Positions 29,650-38,805 of a DNA stretch of 50,195 nt are shown piece after piece. The stretch is from contig NZ_POTW01000046.1 in the NCBI RefSeq assembly GCF_003236295.1, forward strand, positions 1 through 50,195, read 5' to 3'. Under the pieces are notes generated by a model. It was not told the DNA's origin, searched no databases, and saw nothing but the letters and a program-made list of their open reading frames with translations. A program made the position numbers and the translations under genes. Position 1 is the stretch's first letter; every line of letters begins with the position of its first letter. The DNA comes from Jiangella anatolica. GTDB lineage: Bacteria > Actinomycetota > Actinomycetes > Jiangellales > Jiangellaceae.

Positions 29650-30963
29650 ATGCCGATCCGCACCTACGGACCCAACGCGGTCGACTGGGAAGAGCGCATC
29701 GACCACGACCGGCTGCGCCGCGAGCGGCTCGCCCGGCTGCAGGCCGCGCTCGACCGGTCCGAGCTGGGCGCCCTGCTGGCCTTCGACTTCGCCAACATCC
29801 GCTACATGACGTCCACGCACATCGGGACGTGGGCGATCGACAAGCTCATCCGGTTCGCGCTGCTCCCCCGCGGCGGCGAGCCCATCATCTGGGACTTCGG
29901 CTCCGCCGCCCGCCACCACCAGATCTACAACCCGTGGCTCGACGGCACCAATCGCGCGCGGGCCGGCATCTCGACGCTGCGCGGCGCGTTCCACCCCGGC
30001 GCGGGCATCGCCGACGACGTCGCGGGCAAGATCGCCCGGGTGCTGGCCGAGCACGGCCTGCAGAACGAGCCCGTCGGCATCGACGTCGCCGAGATGCCGG
30101 TGCTCATGGCGCTGCAGGAGCAGCACCTCACCGTCGTGGACGGCCAGCAGGTGTTCCTCGAGGCGCGCCGCATCAAGACCCCCGACGAGATCGCGCTGCT
30201 CGCGCACGCCGCGTCCATGGTCGACGCCGCCTACGACGAGCTGTACGGGTTCCTGCGCCCGGGCGTGCGCGAGAACGAGTGCGTCGGCGTCGTCAGCAAG
30301 ACCCTCTACGACCTCGGCAGCGAGTACGTCGAGGGCGTCAACGCCATCTCCGGCGAACGCTGCTCGCCGCACCCGCACGTCTACAGCGACCGCATCATCC
30401 GTCCCGGCGACCCCGCGTTCTTCGACATCCTGCACAGCTACAACGGCTACCGCACCTGCTACTACCGCACGTTCGCCGTCGGCAGCGCGTCCAGGGCCCA
30501 GCGCGACGCCTACACCCGCTGCCGCGAGTTCATCGACACCGCCATCGCCGAGGTCAAGCCGGGCGCCACTACGGCCGACATCGTCTCGCTGTGGCCGCGG
30601 GCCGACGAGTTCGGCTTCCCCGACGAGGAGGCGGCGTTCGCACTGCAGTACGGCCACGGCGTCGGGCTGTCCATCTGGGAGAAGCCGATCTTCTCGCGGC
30701 TGGTGTCGCTGGACCACCCCGAGGTACTCGAGGAGGGCATGGTGTTCGCGCTCGAGACCTACTGGCCGGCCGCCGACGGCTGGTCCGCGGCACGCATCGA
30801 GGAGGAGGTCGTGGTCACGGCCGACGGCTGCGAGGTCATCACGAAGTTCCCGGCCGAGGAGCTGCTGGTCGCCGGGCGCAAGTACTGGACCGTCGGCGGC
30901 CAGCTGAACACCGTCCGCGAGTCGCAGTCCCACCTCAACACCAGCAACGGGGCCACCCCATGA
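29650..30963 (+). CDS. M24-fold (creatinase/DddP/Xaa-Pro peptidase-like) hydrolase lacking two metal-ligand positions
   Basis: A 437-residue pita-bread protein: an N-terminal creatinase domain (LLAFDFANIRYMTSTH, GGEPIIWDFGSA) and a C-terminal M24 domain from about residue 185. Of the five usual metal ligands I see Asp259 (FFDILHSY), His336 (GHGVGL), Glu369 (ALETYW) and Glu384 (RIEEE), but the second and third Asp are replaced (Leu261/His262 and Cys270-Tyr271-Tyr272 at the corresponding places). Creatinase itself is a metal-free C-N hydrolase of this fold, so this may act similarly; DddP lyase is another relative. It is the first gene of the rightward operon, with GAGGAGGT just upstream, and overlaps the next gene by 4 bp. 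Confidence 0.88.
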   Translation: MPIRTYGPNAVDWEERIDHDRLRRERLARLQAALDRSELGALLAFDFANIRYMTSTHIGTWAIDKLIRFALLPRGGEPIIWDFGSAARHHQIYNPWLDGTNRARAGISTLRGAFHPGAGIADDVAGKIARVLAEHGLQNEPVGIDVAEMPVLMALQEQHLTVVDGQQVFLEARRIKTPDEIALLAHAASMVDAAYDELYGFLRPGVRENECVGVVSKTLYDLGSEYVEGVNAISGERCSPHPHVYSDRIIRPGDPAFFDILHSYNGYRTCYYRTFAVGSASRAQRDAYTRCREFIDTAIAEVKPGATTADIVSLWPRADEFGFPDEEAAFALQYGHGVGLSIWEKPIFSRLVSLDHPEVLEEGMVFALETYWPAADGWSAARIEEEVVVTADGCEVITKFPAEELLVAGRKYWTVGGQLNTVRESQSHLNTSNGATP

Positions 30964-31949
30964 CCGACACGACGACGGCGACGGACCTGCTGGCGCTGCA
31001 CGAGACCATGGCGGTCATCCGCCGCACCGAGAAGGCGGCGCACGACCTGTTCATGTCCGGGCTGGTCAAGGGGACGACGCATCTCGCGGCGGGACACGAG
31101 GCGGTCGCCGTCGGCACCCGGTCGGCGCTGAAGGACGGCGACTACGCGTTCGCCACCTACCGGGGCCACCACCACGCCATCGCCTGGGGCGCCACGCCCG
31201 AGGAGTGCCTGGCCGAGCTCATGCAGCGCTCCACGGGGCTCAACAAGGCCAAGGGCGGCTCGATGCACCTGACGAAGGCCGATGCGGGCATGCTCGGCTC
31301 CTACGCGATCGTCGGCGCGCACCTCCCGATGGCGGTGGGCGCCGCCTGGTCGGCCCGGCTGCGCAAGACCGACCAGGTGGCCGTGGCCTTCTTCGGCGAC
31401 GGCGCCACCAACATCGGCGCGTTCCACGAGGCGCTCAACCTCGCCGCGGTGTGGAAGCTGCCGGTGCTGTTCGTCTGCGAGAACAACTTCTACATGGAGT
31501 ACACCCCCATCGGCTCCGTCACCGGCGTCGGCAACCCGGCGGCCGACCGCGCGCCGTCCTACGGCATCCCGGCCGAGATCGTCGACGGCAACGACGTGGT
31601 GGCGGTGCGCGACGCCGTCGCCCGCGCGGCGGGTCGCGCCCGCGCGGGCGACGGACCCACCGTGCTCGAGGCGCAGACCTACCGGCACTACGGCCACAGC
31701 CGCACCGACCCGGCGAAGTACCGGCCCGACGGCGAGCTCGAGCGCTGGCTCGAACGCGACCCGCTGACGGTGTCCGCCGGCCGGCTGCGCGAGGCCGGCA
31801 CCAGCGACGACGACATCAAGGCGGCCGAGGACCGCGCGGCCGCCGTCGTCGACCAGGCCATCGCCGCTGCCAGGGCCGCACCGCAGGCCGACCTGAGCGA
31901 GGCCTTCACCGACGTCTGGGCGGACGGAGGTGCCGCATGGCGGACGTGA
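30960..31949 (+). CDS. Thiamine-dependent 2-oxoacid dehydrogenase E1, alpha subunit
   Basis: A 329-residue E1 alpha of the acetoin/pyruvate dehydrogenase type. The thiamine diphosphate-magnesium motif GDGATNIGAFHEALNLAA (about residues 155-172) ends with NN as expected, and YRHYGHSRTDP is the conserved phosphorylation-loop region. It decarboxylates a 2-oxoacid (or acts on acetoin-like diketone precursors) together with the beta subunit encoded next. No E2 or E3 gene is present in this window, so it must borrow these or act by itself. It overlaps the M24 gene by 4 bp and the beta-subunit gene by 13 bp. Confidence 0.93.
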   Translation: MTDTTTATDLLALHETMAVIRRTEKAAHDLFMSGLVKGTTHLAAGHEAVAVGTRSALKDGDYAFATYRGHHHAIAWGATPEECLAELMQRSTGLNKAKGGSMHLTKADAGMLGSYAIVGAHLPMAVGAAWSARLRKTDQVAVAFFGDGATNIGAFHEALNLAAVWKLPVLFVCENNFYMEYTPIGSVTGVGNPAADRAPSYGIPAEIVDGNDVVAVRDAVARAAGRARAGDGPTVLEAQTYRHYGHSRTDPAKYRPDGELERWLERDPLTVSAGRLREAGTSDDDIKAAEDRAAAVVDQAIAAARAAPQADLSEAFTDVWADGGAAWRT

Positions 31950-32935
31950 CCACCGCGCAGGACGTCGTCACCTACCGCGAGTCCGTGGCCGAGGGCATCG
32001 CACGCGAGATGCGCCGCGACCCCACGGTCGTGTGCCTCGGCGAGGACATCGGCGCGGCCGGCGGCGTCTTCAAGACCACCGTCGGCCTGTTCGACGAGTT
32101 CGGCCCCGAGCGCGTCTGGGACACCCCCATCTCCGAGCAGGCGATCGTCGGCGCCGCCATGGGCGCGGCCATGACGGGCATGCGCCCGGTCGCCGAGATC
32201 ATGTTCAGCGACTTCCTCGCCTGCTGCTGGGACTACCTCGCCAACGAGATCCCGAAGGTCCGCTACATGACGGGCGGGCAGGTCACGGTGCCGCTGGTCA
32301 TCCGCACGGCCAACGGCGGCGGGCTCGGGTTCGGCGCGCAGCACTCGCAGTCGGTCGAGAACTGGGCGCTCACCGTTCCCGGCCTGAAGATCGCCGCGCC
32401 GTCCACGCCCGCCGACGTCGTCGGGCTCATGGCCAGCGCCGTCCGCAGCGACGACCCCGTCGTGTTCTTCGAGCACAAGGGCCTGTTCGCCAGCAAGGGC
32501 GCGCCCGCGCCCGACGGCCACGTCGTGCCGTTCGGCGAGGCCGCCGTGCTGCGCCAGGGCACCGACGTCACGCTGGTGGCGCTCGCCTCGACGGTGCCGA
32601 TGGCGCTGACGGCGGCCGACCGGCTGGCCGCCGAGGGCGTCGAGGCCGAGGTGCTCGACCTGCGCTGTCTCATCCCGCTCGACGTCACCGCCGTGCTGCG
32701 CTCCGTCGAGCGCACGTCGCGGCTGGTCGTCGTCGAGGAGAACCCCTACCAGGGCGGCTGGGGCGCCACCGTCGTCTCCGTCGTCGCCGACGAGGGGTTC
32801 GAACTGCTGGACGCGCCGGTGAAGCGGGTGGCGGGGGCCAACGTCCCGCTGCCGTTCGCCGACGCGCTGGAGGACCAGGTGATCCCCACCGTGGACAAGG
32901 TGGTCGACACCGTGCGGAGCCTCGCGACCTACTGA
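31937..32935 (+). CDS. Thiamine-dependent 2-oxoacid dehydrogenase E1, beta subunit
   Basis: A 332-residue E1 beta. It has the GEDIGAAGGVFKTT start (residues about 33-46), DTPISEQAIVGAAMGAAM, and the FSDFLACCWDYLANEIPKVRYMTGG region that meets thiamine. The C-terminal domain (VLDLRCLIPLDVTAVL; VVVEENPYQGGWG) is complete. The ATG lies inside the end of the alpha-subunit gene with GGAGG upstream. The two form the usual alpha2-beta2 enzyme. The gene sits 53 bp before the amidohydrolase gene. Confidence 0.93.
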   Translation: MADVTTAQDVVTYRESVAEGIAREMRRDPTVVCLGEDIGAAGGVFKTTVGLFDEFGPERVWDTPISEQAIVGAAMGAAMTGMRPVAEIMFSDFLACCWDYLANEIPKVRYMTGGQVTVPLVIRTANGGGLGFGAQHSQSVENWALTVPGLKIAAPSTPADVVGLMASAVRSDDPVVFFEHKGLFASKGAPAPDGHVVPFGEAAVLRQGTDVTLVALASTVPMALTAADRLAAEGVEAEVLDLRCLIPLDVTAVLRSVERTSRLVVVEENPYQGGWGATVVSVVADEGFELLDAPVKRVAGANVPLPFADALEDQVIPTVDKVVDTVRSLATY

Positions 32936-32988
32936 CCCTACGACCCACCCGTCACAGAGCTGCCGCCATCGCGATGAAGGGATGGTCC

Positions 32989-34347
32989 ATGAGCACCCGA
33001 CTCCTGCTCCGCAACGGCCACGTCCTCAGCATGGATCCCGACGTCGGCGACATCGCCGGCGCCGACGTCCTCATCGAGGACGGCGCGATCCTCGCCGTCC
33101 AGCCAGGGATCGACGCCGACGCCGAGGTCATCGACGCCACCGGGCGCATCGTCGTGCCGGGCTTCGTCGACACCCACCGCCACACCTGGGAGACGGCGAT
33201 CCGCACGTCCGCGCCGAACGCCACGCTCGACGACTACTTCGTCGAGATCCTCGACACCTTCGCACCGCTGTACCAGCCCGACGACGTCTACGCGAGCAAC
33301 CTCGCCGGCTCGCTCGAGTGCCTCAACGCGGGCATCACCACGCTGGTCGACTGGTCGCACATCAACAACACGCCGGAGCATCCCGACGCCGCCATCGCCG
33401 GGCTCACGGAGGCCGGGCTGCGCGCCCAGTACGCCTACGGCTCGGCCAACACGTCGCTGGCGAAGTACTGGTTCAACAGCGCCGAGGTCATCCCCGGCGA
33501 CGACGTCCGGCGCATCCGCAGCACCTACTTCTCCGGCGACGACGGCCTGCTTACCATGGGCCTGGCCACGCGCGGCCCGGGGTTCTGTCAGGACGACGTC
33601 GTGGTGTCGGAGTGGAACCTGGCCCGCGAGGTGGGCATCCCGATCACGGTCCACGTCGCCATGGGGCGCCTCGCCGGCCGGTTCGCCATGGTCGAGCAGC
33701 TGGACCGGCTCGCCCTGCTCGGCCCGGACACCACCTACGTGCACTGCTGCTACTTCAGCGACCACGAGTGGGGACGGGTCCGCGACACCGGCGGCACCAT
33801 CTCCATCGCCGCGCAGGTCGAGCTGCAGATGGGCCACGGCTGGCCGCCGGTCGCGAAGAGCTACCAGTTCGAGCTGGCGCCGAGCCTGTCCGTCGACGTC
33901 GTCACCACGGTGCCGGGCGACATGTTCACGCAGATGCGGGCGGCGTTCGGCGGCGAGCGGGCGCGCATCAACGCCACCTGCTGGGAGGCCAACACCGGCG
34001 TGCCCGAGACCATGCCGACGGCGCGGCAGATGCTGGAGATGGCGACCATCAACGGCGCGCGCGTGGCCGGCCTGGCCGACCGCACCGGGTCGCTGACGCC
34101 GGGCAAGCGCGCCGACGTCGTGCTGATCGACGCGACCGCGCTGAACCTGGCGCCGGTGATGGACCCGGTGGCCGCGGTGGTGCTGGCCGCCGACGTGTCG
34201 AACGTCGACACCGTCATCGTCAACGGCGAGATCCGCAAGCGCGACGGCAAGCTGCTGGCCGACGTCGGCCGGGCCCGCGGCCTGGTCGAGGACGCCCGCG
34301 ACCGGCTGGTCGCCGCCGCGGCGAAGAACAAGGCGGCCGAGGGATGA
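32989..34347 (+). CDS. ATZ/TRZ-family (deaminase-like) amidohydrolase
   Basis: A 452-residue cytosolic enzyme with the HxH metal motif in DTHRHTWET (about residues 63-71), a third metal His in ITVHVAMGR, a catalytic-site His in YVHCCYFSD, and VDVVTTVPGDMFTQMR carrying the metal Asp. This is the pattern of 5-methylthioadenosine/S-adenosylhomocysteine deaminase and of triazine hydrolases, so hydrolytic deamination or ring opening of a nitrogen compound is likely. The ATG at 32989 has AAGGGA 7 bases upstream; an alternative ATG at 32974 adds five residues. The stop overlaps the next ATG. It is not closely related to the tandem amidohydrolases at 25189-28580. Confidence 0.92.
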   Translation: MSTRLLLRNGHVLSMDPDVGDIAGADVLIEDGAILAVQPGIDADAEVIDATGRIVVPGFVDTHRHTWETAIRTSAPNATLDDYFVEILDTFAPLYQPDDVYASNLAGSLECLNAGITTLVDWSHINNTPEHPDAAIAGLTEAGLRAQYAYGSANTSLAKYWFNSAEVIPGDDVRRIRSTYFSGDDGLLTMGLATRGPGFCQDDVVVSEWNLAREVGIPITVHVAMGRLAGRFAMVEQLDRLALLGPDTTYVHCCYFSDHEWGRVRDTGGTISIAAQVELQMGHGWPPVAKSYQFELAPSLSVDVVTTVPGDMFTQMRAAFGGERARINATCWEANTGVPETMPTARQMLEMATINGARVAGLADRTGSLTPGKRADVVLIDATALNLAPVMDPVAAVVLAADVSNVDTVIVNGEIRKRDGKLLADVGRARGLVEDARDRLVAAAAKNKAAEG

Positions 34348-35255
34348 CGGAACGGCACCTGGTCCAGCGGGGTGCGCAGGCCGCCTTCGCGGCGCCGGCC
34401 GACTGGGCGGCCGGCGCCACGGGCTACCGGCGGTGGACGGTCGTCGGCGAGGCCGCCGGCGCCGTCCACACCGGCTTCGGCGTCTGCGAGCTCGATCCCG
34501 GCGGGTCGGTGCCCGCGCACGTCCACTCGTTCGAGGAGAGCTTCCACATGCTCTCCGGCACCGCGATCCTGACGACGCCCGACGGCTCGTTCCGGGTGTC
34601 CGAGGGCGACTACGGGGTGCTGCCGGTCGCGCTGCCGCATGCCTGGCGGGGCTCCGGCGACGACGGTGCCGGCCCGGCACGGTGGGCCGAGATGCAGGGC
34701 CCGCAGCCGCGCGACGCCTTCGACGGCGACACGTTCCTGGTGCCGCCGCTCGACGACCCGCGGCCGGTCGCCGACATCGACGTCCGCGACCCGCGCACCT
34801 ACCGGTTCGGCACCATCAGGCCCGGCCACATGGACCCCGCGAAGCAGTCGCAGGACCTGCTCGCCGTGTCGGCCAGCATGCGCACCGCGCTGCTCGTCTA
34901 CGGCGGCATCAACGTCAAGCAGATGGTCGACAGCGACCTCGGCGCCATCCTGACCACGATGTTCATGGTGCAGTACGACCCTGACGGCGCCACCACCCCG
35001 CACGACCACCCGTTCGAGGAGACGTACCTCATCCTCGAGGGCACCGTCGAGGCGTCGTTCGACGGCACGACCTACCTGCTCGAGGCCGGCGACGTCGCCT
35101 GGGCCGGGGTCGGCTGCCCGCATGCGTTCCGCAACGCCGGCGGCGGCACGCTGCGCTGGCTCGAGACCCAGGCGCCGGCGCCGCCGCCGCGCTACTCGTA
35201 TCGTTTCGCCCGCGACTGGAACCATCTGCGCGACGTTCTGGGAGGTCAGCAGTGA
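34344..35255 (+). CDS. Bicupin protein, ureidoglycine-aminohydrolase-like
   Basis: A 303-residue protein with two cupin domains. The first (about residues 45-115) has PAHVHSFEESFHMLSG, the second (about 205-275) has TTPHDHPFEETYLILEG; both keep the two His and one Glu of a metal site. The layout resembles (S)-ureidoglycine aminohydrolase, which releases ammonia from a ureide, but size and spacing differ. It is in a strictly coupled operon: its ATG overlaps the amidohydrolase stop by 4 bp and its stop overlaps the next GTG. Isomerase or dioxygenase roles are also possible. Confidence 0.88.
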   Translation: MTERHLVQRGAQAAFAAPADWAAGATGYRRWTVVGEAAGAVHTGFGVCELDPGGSVPAHVHSFEESFHMLSGTAILTTPDGSFRVSEGDYGVLPVALPHAWRGSGDDGAGPARWAEMQGPQPRDAFDGDTFLVPPLDDPRPVADIDVRDPRTYRFGTIRPGHMDPAKQSQDLLAVSASMRTALLVYGGINVKQMVDSDLGAILTTMFMVQYDPDGATTPHDHPFEETYLILEGTVEASFDGTTYLLEAGDVAWAGVGCPHAFRNAGGGTLRWLETQAPAPPPRYSYRFARDWNHLRDVLGGQQ

Positions 35256-35947
35256 CGACCATCGTCATCGTCGGCGGCACGTCCGGCATCGGGCTCGAGC
35301 TGGCGAGACGACGGGCGGCGGCCGGCGACGACGTCGTCATCACCGGGCGCGACGGCGACCGCTGCGGCTCCGTGGCGGCCGAGGTCGGGGCGCGCTGCCG
35401 CGGCCTGGCCGTCGAGCTGTCCGACCCCGCGGCCATCGCCGCCGCGCTCGACGGCGTCGGCACGGTCGACCACCTCGTCGTCGCCGCCATCGACCGCGAC
35501 CAGAACACCGCCGCCGACTACGACGTCGGCCGCGCGGTCCGGCTGGTGACGCTGAAGCTGGTCGGCTACACCGAGGTGGTGCACGCGCTGCTGCCGCGCA
35601 TGGCGTCCGACGGCGCCGTCGTGCTCTTCGGCGGGCTGGCCAAGGACCGTCCGTACCCGGGCTCGACGACGGTGTCGACCATCAACGGCGGCGTCACGGG
35701 CCTGGTGCACACGCTGGCGGTCGAGCTCGCGCCGCTGCGGGTCAACGCCGTCCACCCCGGCATCGTCGGCGACAGCCCGTTCTGGCAGGCCAAGCCGCCG
35801 GGCGTGCTCGACGGCTACATCGCGCGCACGCCCATCGGGCGTCTGGCGACCATGGCCGACGTCGCCGACGCGGTCGACTTCCTGCTCCGCAACCGGGCGA
35901 TGAACGGCGTCAACCTCAACGTCGACGGCGGCTGGCTGCTGACGTGA
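35252..35947 (+). CDS. Short-chain dehydrogenase-like protein without the catalytic YxxxK
   Basis: A 231-residue Rossmann-fold protein with a GGTSGIG nucleotide loop at about residues 8-14 and the family's C-terminal RVNAVHPG segment. At the place of the active-site Tyr-x-x-x-Lys it reads VSTIN: Val141 for Tyr and Asn145 for Lys, inside an otherwise aligned TTVSTINGGVTGL helix. Classical proton transfer is therefore not possible as usual. It may bind a nucleotide without oxidising, use a different residue, or catalyse a different reaction. The start is GTG, overlapping the bicupin gene, and it ends overlapping the next GTG. Confidence 0.87.
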   Translation: MTTIVIVGGTSGIGLELARRRAAAGDDVVITGRDGDRCGSVAAEVGARCRGLAVELSDPAAIAAALDGVGTVDHLVVAAIDRDQNTAADYDVGRAVRLVTLKLVGYTEVVHALLPRMASDGAVVLFGGLAKDRPYPGSTTVSTINGGVTGLVHTLAVELAPLRVNAVHPGIVGDSPFWQAKPPGVLDGYIARTPIGRLATMADVADAVDFLLRNRAMNGVNLNVDGGWLLT

Positions 35948-36825
35948 GCGACGCGGTCGGGGTGATCGGCGCCGGGCGGATGGGCGCGGCGATGACGGCG
36001 CGGCTGCGGTCGGCCGGGGTCGAGGTCGTGCTGTGGAACCGCACGCCCGAGCGGGCGGCGCGGGTCGCGGCCGCCACCGGGGCGCGGGTGGCGCAGTCCG
36101 CGCGCGAGGCGGGCGCCGCCGGTCCCGTCGTCCTGGTGTCGCTGGCCGACGACGCCGCCTGCCGGGCCGCCTACGAGGGTCCCGACGGCGTCGCCGCCGG
36201 CGCCGGGCCCGGCACCGTCGTCGCCGATGCCAGCACCGTCGCGCCGCAGACCGCGATCGAGCTCGCCGCGCTGGTCCGCGAGAGCGGCGGCGGCGCCATG
36301 CTCGACACCCCGGTCTCCGGCAGCGTGCCGGTGGTCGAGCGCGGCGAGCTGACCGTCATGGCCGGCGGCGACGCCGGCGACCTCGACCACGCCCGCCCGG
36401 TGCTCGACGTGCTGGCCAAGCAGATCTTCCACGTGGGCGATCATGGCGCCGGCGCGACCATGAAGCTCGCGGTCAACGCGCTGGTGCACTCGCTCAACCA
36501 GGCACTGTCCGAGGCGCTGGTGCTGGCCGAGCGGTCCGGCGTCGACCGCGCCACCGCCTACGAGGTCTTCGCCGGCAGCGTCGCCGGCGGCCCGTTCGTG
36601 CAGTACAAGCGGGCGGCGTTCGAGCGGCCCGACGAGGCGCCGGTGGCGTTCCGGCTCGACCTCGTCGGCAAGGACCTCGACCTCATCCTCGACCTCGCGG
36701 CCCGGGCCGGCGCCCCGATGCCGCAGGCCGTCACCAACCGCAGAGCCGTCGCGGACGCCGTCGCCGCCGGACTGGGCGACGAGGACATGAGCGCGATCGC
36801 ACGGTTCCTGCGTGACCGCACCTGA
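35944..36825 (+). CDS. 3-hydroxyisobutyrate-dehydrogenase-family oxidoreductase
   Basis: A 293-residue beta-hydroxyacid dehydrogenase. VGVIGAGRMGAAM (residues about 5-17) binds NAD(P), DTPVSGSV holds the substrate, and GAGATMKLAVNAL contains the catalytic Lys. Members oxidise 3-hydroxyisobutyrate, tartronate semialdehyde or related acids; the substrate is open. It is the last gene of the rightward operon; its GTG start overlaps the preceding stop, and its own stop directly abuts the stop of the convergent Lon-like lipoprotein gene. Confidence 0.93.
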   Translation: MSDAVGVIGAGRMGAAMTARLRSAGVEVVLWNRTPERAARVAAATGARVAQSAREAGAAGPVVLVSLADDAACRAAYEGPDGVAAGAGPGTVVADASTVAPQTAIELAALVRESGGGAMLDTPVSGSVPVVERGELTVMAGGDAGDLDHARPVLDVLAKQIFHVGDHGAGATMKLAVNALVHSLNQALSEALVLAERSGVDRATAYEVFAGSVAGGPFVQYKRAAFERPDEAPVAFRLDLVGKDLDLILDLAARAGAPMPQAVTNRRAVADAVAAGLGDEDMSAIARFLRDRT

Positions 36826-38805
36826 TCACGGCGCGGCCTCGGCCTCGCCCAGGTCGACCCGCTGGAAGCCGCCCAAGTAGGCGAGCACACGGGAGGTGAC
36901 GAACCCGCCGTTGTAGAACCCGACCGCGTCGAACTGCTCGGCCGGCGTGCCGGCGCGCAGCAGGCTGGCGGCCTCGTAGTTGCCGATCGAGATGACCGGC
37001 TCGGTGTCGTGCTCGCGCAGCAGGTCCACCTCGGTGGCCAGGTGCTGGCGGCCGAGGTCGGTGGCGCGGGCGATGACGGCGTCCCAGGTGAAGTCGACGA
37101 CGTTGAACGCCTCGTCGAGCACGGCGTTGTTGTAGTACTTGTCGACCAGCAGCTGGTTGCGAACGAAGTTGTTCAGGCCGTAGCCCAGCGTGGCGTAGTC
37201 GGCGTTCGGCTCGCCCTCGCCGATGTAGGCGGCGATGGCCGGCTGGATGTTGGCCTGGGTGATCGCCGCCGCCACGTTCAGGTCGACATTGGCCAGCGCG
37301 TTCAGCAGCGCGTCGTTCGACATGCCCTGCGCCTCGGCCTGCGGCGTCACGAACGCCTCGGTGAACGCGGCGAAGTTGGCGTCGGCGCCGCGGCGGAAGA
37401 AGTCGCCCACCTGCGCCAGCTCGACGTCGGAGTCGATCGGGCCGCCCGGGTTGTCGCGGCCCAGCTCGAACAGCGCCTGCGTGCTGGTCACCTGCGCCTC
37501 AGCCAGCTCGGCGTAGAGCATCGGCATGACGAGGTCGGTGAACATCAGCTCGAGGTCGGTGTAGCCGCCGGCCTCGTACGTCTCCTGGATCACCGTCAGC
37601 CGCTGCTGCGCGAAGATCAGCAGCGAGTACGCGTCGAACGTCAGGGCGTAGGCGTTGACCAGGCCCTCGACGTCGGCCAGCGTCTGCGGCGTGTACGTCG
37701 ACAGCTGGTCCAGCAGCGCGAACACCTTCGTCTCGGCCGGCGCGATGTCCAGTGCCTGGGTCACGATGGTCTCGATGCCGGGCAGCCCCTGGGTCAGCAG
37801 TGGCGTCATCAAGTTGCCGCCGGCGTAGAGCATCTCCATCAGCGCGGCGGCCTGCGTGGCGGAGTTGAACGCGCCCGCCTGCAGGCCCTGCTGCTGCAGG
37901 TCGCGCGCCCGGGCGGCGGCCGTCGCGGCGACGTCGGTGAAGCTGGTGAGGACCGAGGTCATCTCCGGGGCGAGGCCGTTGAACTGGCTGAGCGCGCTGT
38001 CGTAGCGGCCGAGCGTGGCGTTCACCTGCGCGGCGACCTTGTCGTAGGACGCGTTGTCCAGGCGCGGGTCGGTGTCGAGGCTCGGCGCGTCCAGCTGCTC
38101 GCCGGTGAGGTGCTGGTAGGCCTCGTAGATGTCGCCGACCTCGATGACCTCGACGCCGAGCCGCTCGCCCTCGCGGACCACGTCGACGGTGGCGCCCTCG
38201 TGGTCCGGGGCGTTGCGCTGGCCGAGTGGGATGAGGATGGTGTCGAACCCGGCCTCGGACGCGCCGGTGAGCTTCTCCGGGATCCCGCCGACGGGTCCGA
38301 TGGTGCCGGTCGCGTTGATCGTGCCGGTCATCGTCACGCCGTCGAGGAACTCGTCGCCGCGGGCCAGCGCGATCAGCCCGGCCGTGGTCAGGGCGCCGGC
38401 GCTCGGGCCGTCGACCCGGCCGCTGGTCTCGAACCGGAACTCGCCCTCGAGCGGCTGGCCGAGCAGCAGCGTCGAGATGATCGAGGCGTTCCAGGCGCCG
38501 GCCTGCGACGCGGCGCCGATGCCGTCGACCTCGTTGGCGGAGAACTCGACCCGGAAGTCGCCGTCGGCGGCATCGGCCCGGCTCAAGGTGGTCTCGCCCG
38601 TGGTGCCCTCGCCGGTGCCCTCGTTGAAGGCCAGCCAGGTGATGGTCAGGCTCGACGGCTCCGCCGGTTCGGTCTCGGCGGGCGCGGTGCCCGACGGGGT
38701 CGGCCCACCCGACCCGCCGCCCACCGGGTCGTTCTGATCGGACGAACTGCACGATGCGACGACCGCCAGGCACACTGCCGCAGCCGCGATGGAACGAACC
38801 CTCAC
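36826..38805 (-). CDS. Secreted lipoprotein with Lon-type (S16) Ser-Lys protease domain
   Basis: A 659-residue protein. A signal peptide with lipobox VVASC (lipidated Cys19) is followed by a Ser/Gly/Pro linker. Residues about 45-215 are a Lon C-terminal protease fold: RVDGPSAGALTTAG with Ser135 and GPVGGIPEKLTGA with Lys178. The Ser-Lys spacing of 43 is the same as in E. coli Lon (Ser679, Lys722). Residues about 215-659 are long helices with Ala/Gln/Leu composition and no domain I recognise. There is no AAA+ ATPase, so it must work without ATP outside the membrane. I chose GTG 38805, with a GGGGGGT upstream; a TTG at 38850 would add residues that spoil the signal peptide. Confidence 0.85.
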   Translation of the reverse strand: MRVRSIAAAAVCLAVVASCSSSDQNDPVGGGSGGPTPSGTAPAETEPAEPSSLTITWLAFNEGTGEGTTGETTLSRADAADGDFRVEFSANEVDGIGAASQAGAWNASIISTLLLGQPLEGEFRFETSGRVDGPSAGALTTAGLIALARGDEFLDGVTMTGTINATGTIGPVGGIPEKLTGASEAGFDTILIPLGQRNAPDHEGATVDVVREGERLGVEVIEVGDIYEAYQHLTGEQLDAPSLDTDPRLDNASYDKVAAQVNATLGRYDSALSQFNGLAPEMTSVLTSFTDVAATAAARARDLQQQGLQAGAFNSATQAAALMEMLYAGGNLMTPLLTQGLPGIETIVTQALDIAPAETKVFALLDQLSTYTPQTLADVEGLVNAYALTFDAYSLLIFAQQRLTVIQETYEAGGYTDLELMFTDLVMPMLYAELAEAQVTSTQALFELGRDNPGGPIDSDVELAQVGDFFRRGADANFAAFTEAFVTPQAEAQGMSNDALLNALANVDLNVAAAITQANIQPAIAAYIGEGEPNADYATLGYGLNNFVRNQLLVDKYYNNAVLDEAFNVVDFTWDAVIARATDLGRQHLATEVDLLREHDTEPVISIGNYEAASLLRAGTPAEQFDAVGFYNGGFVTSRVLAYLGGFQRVDLGEAEAAP

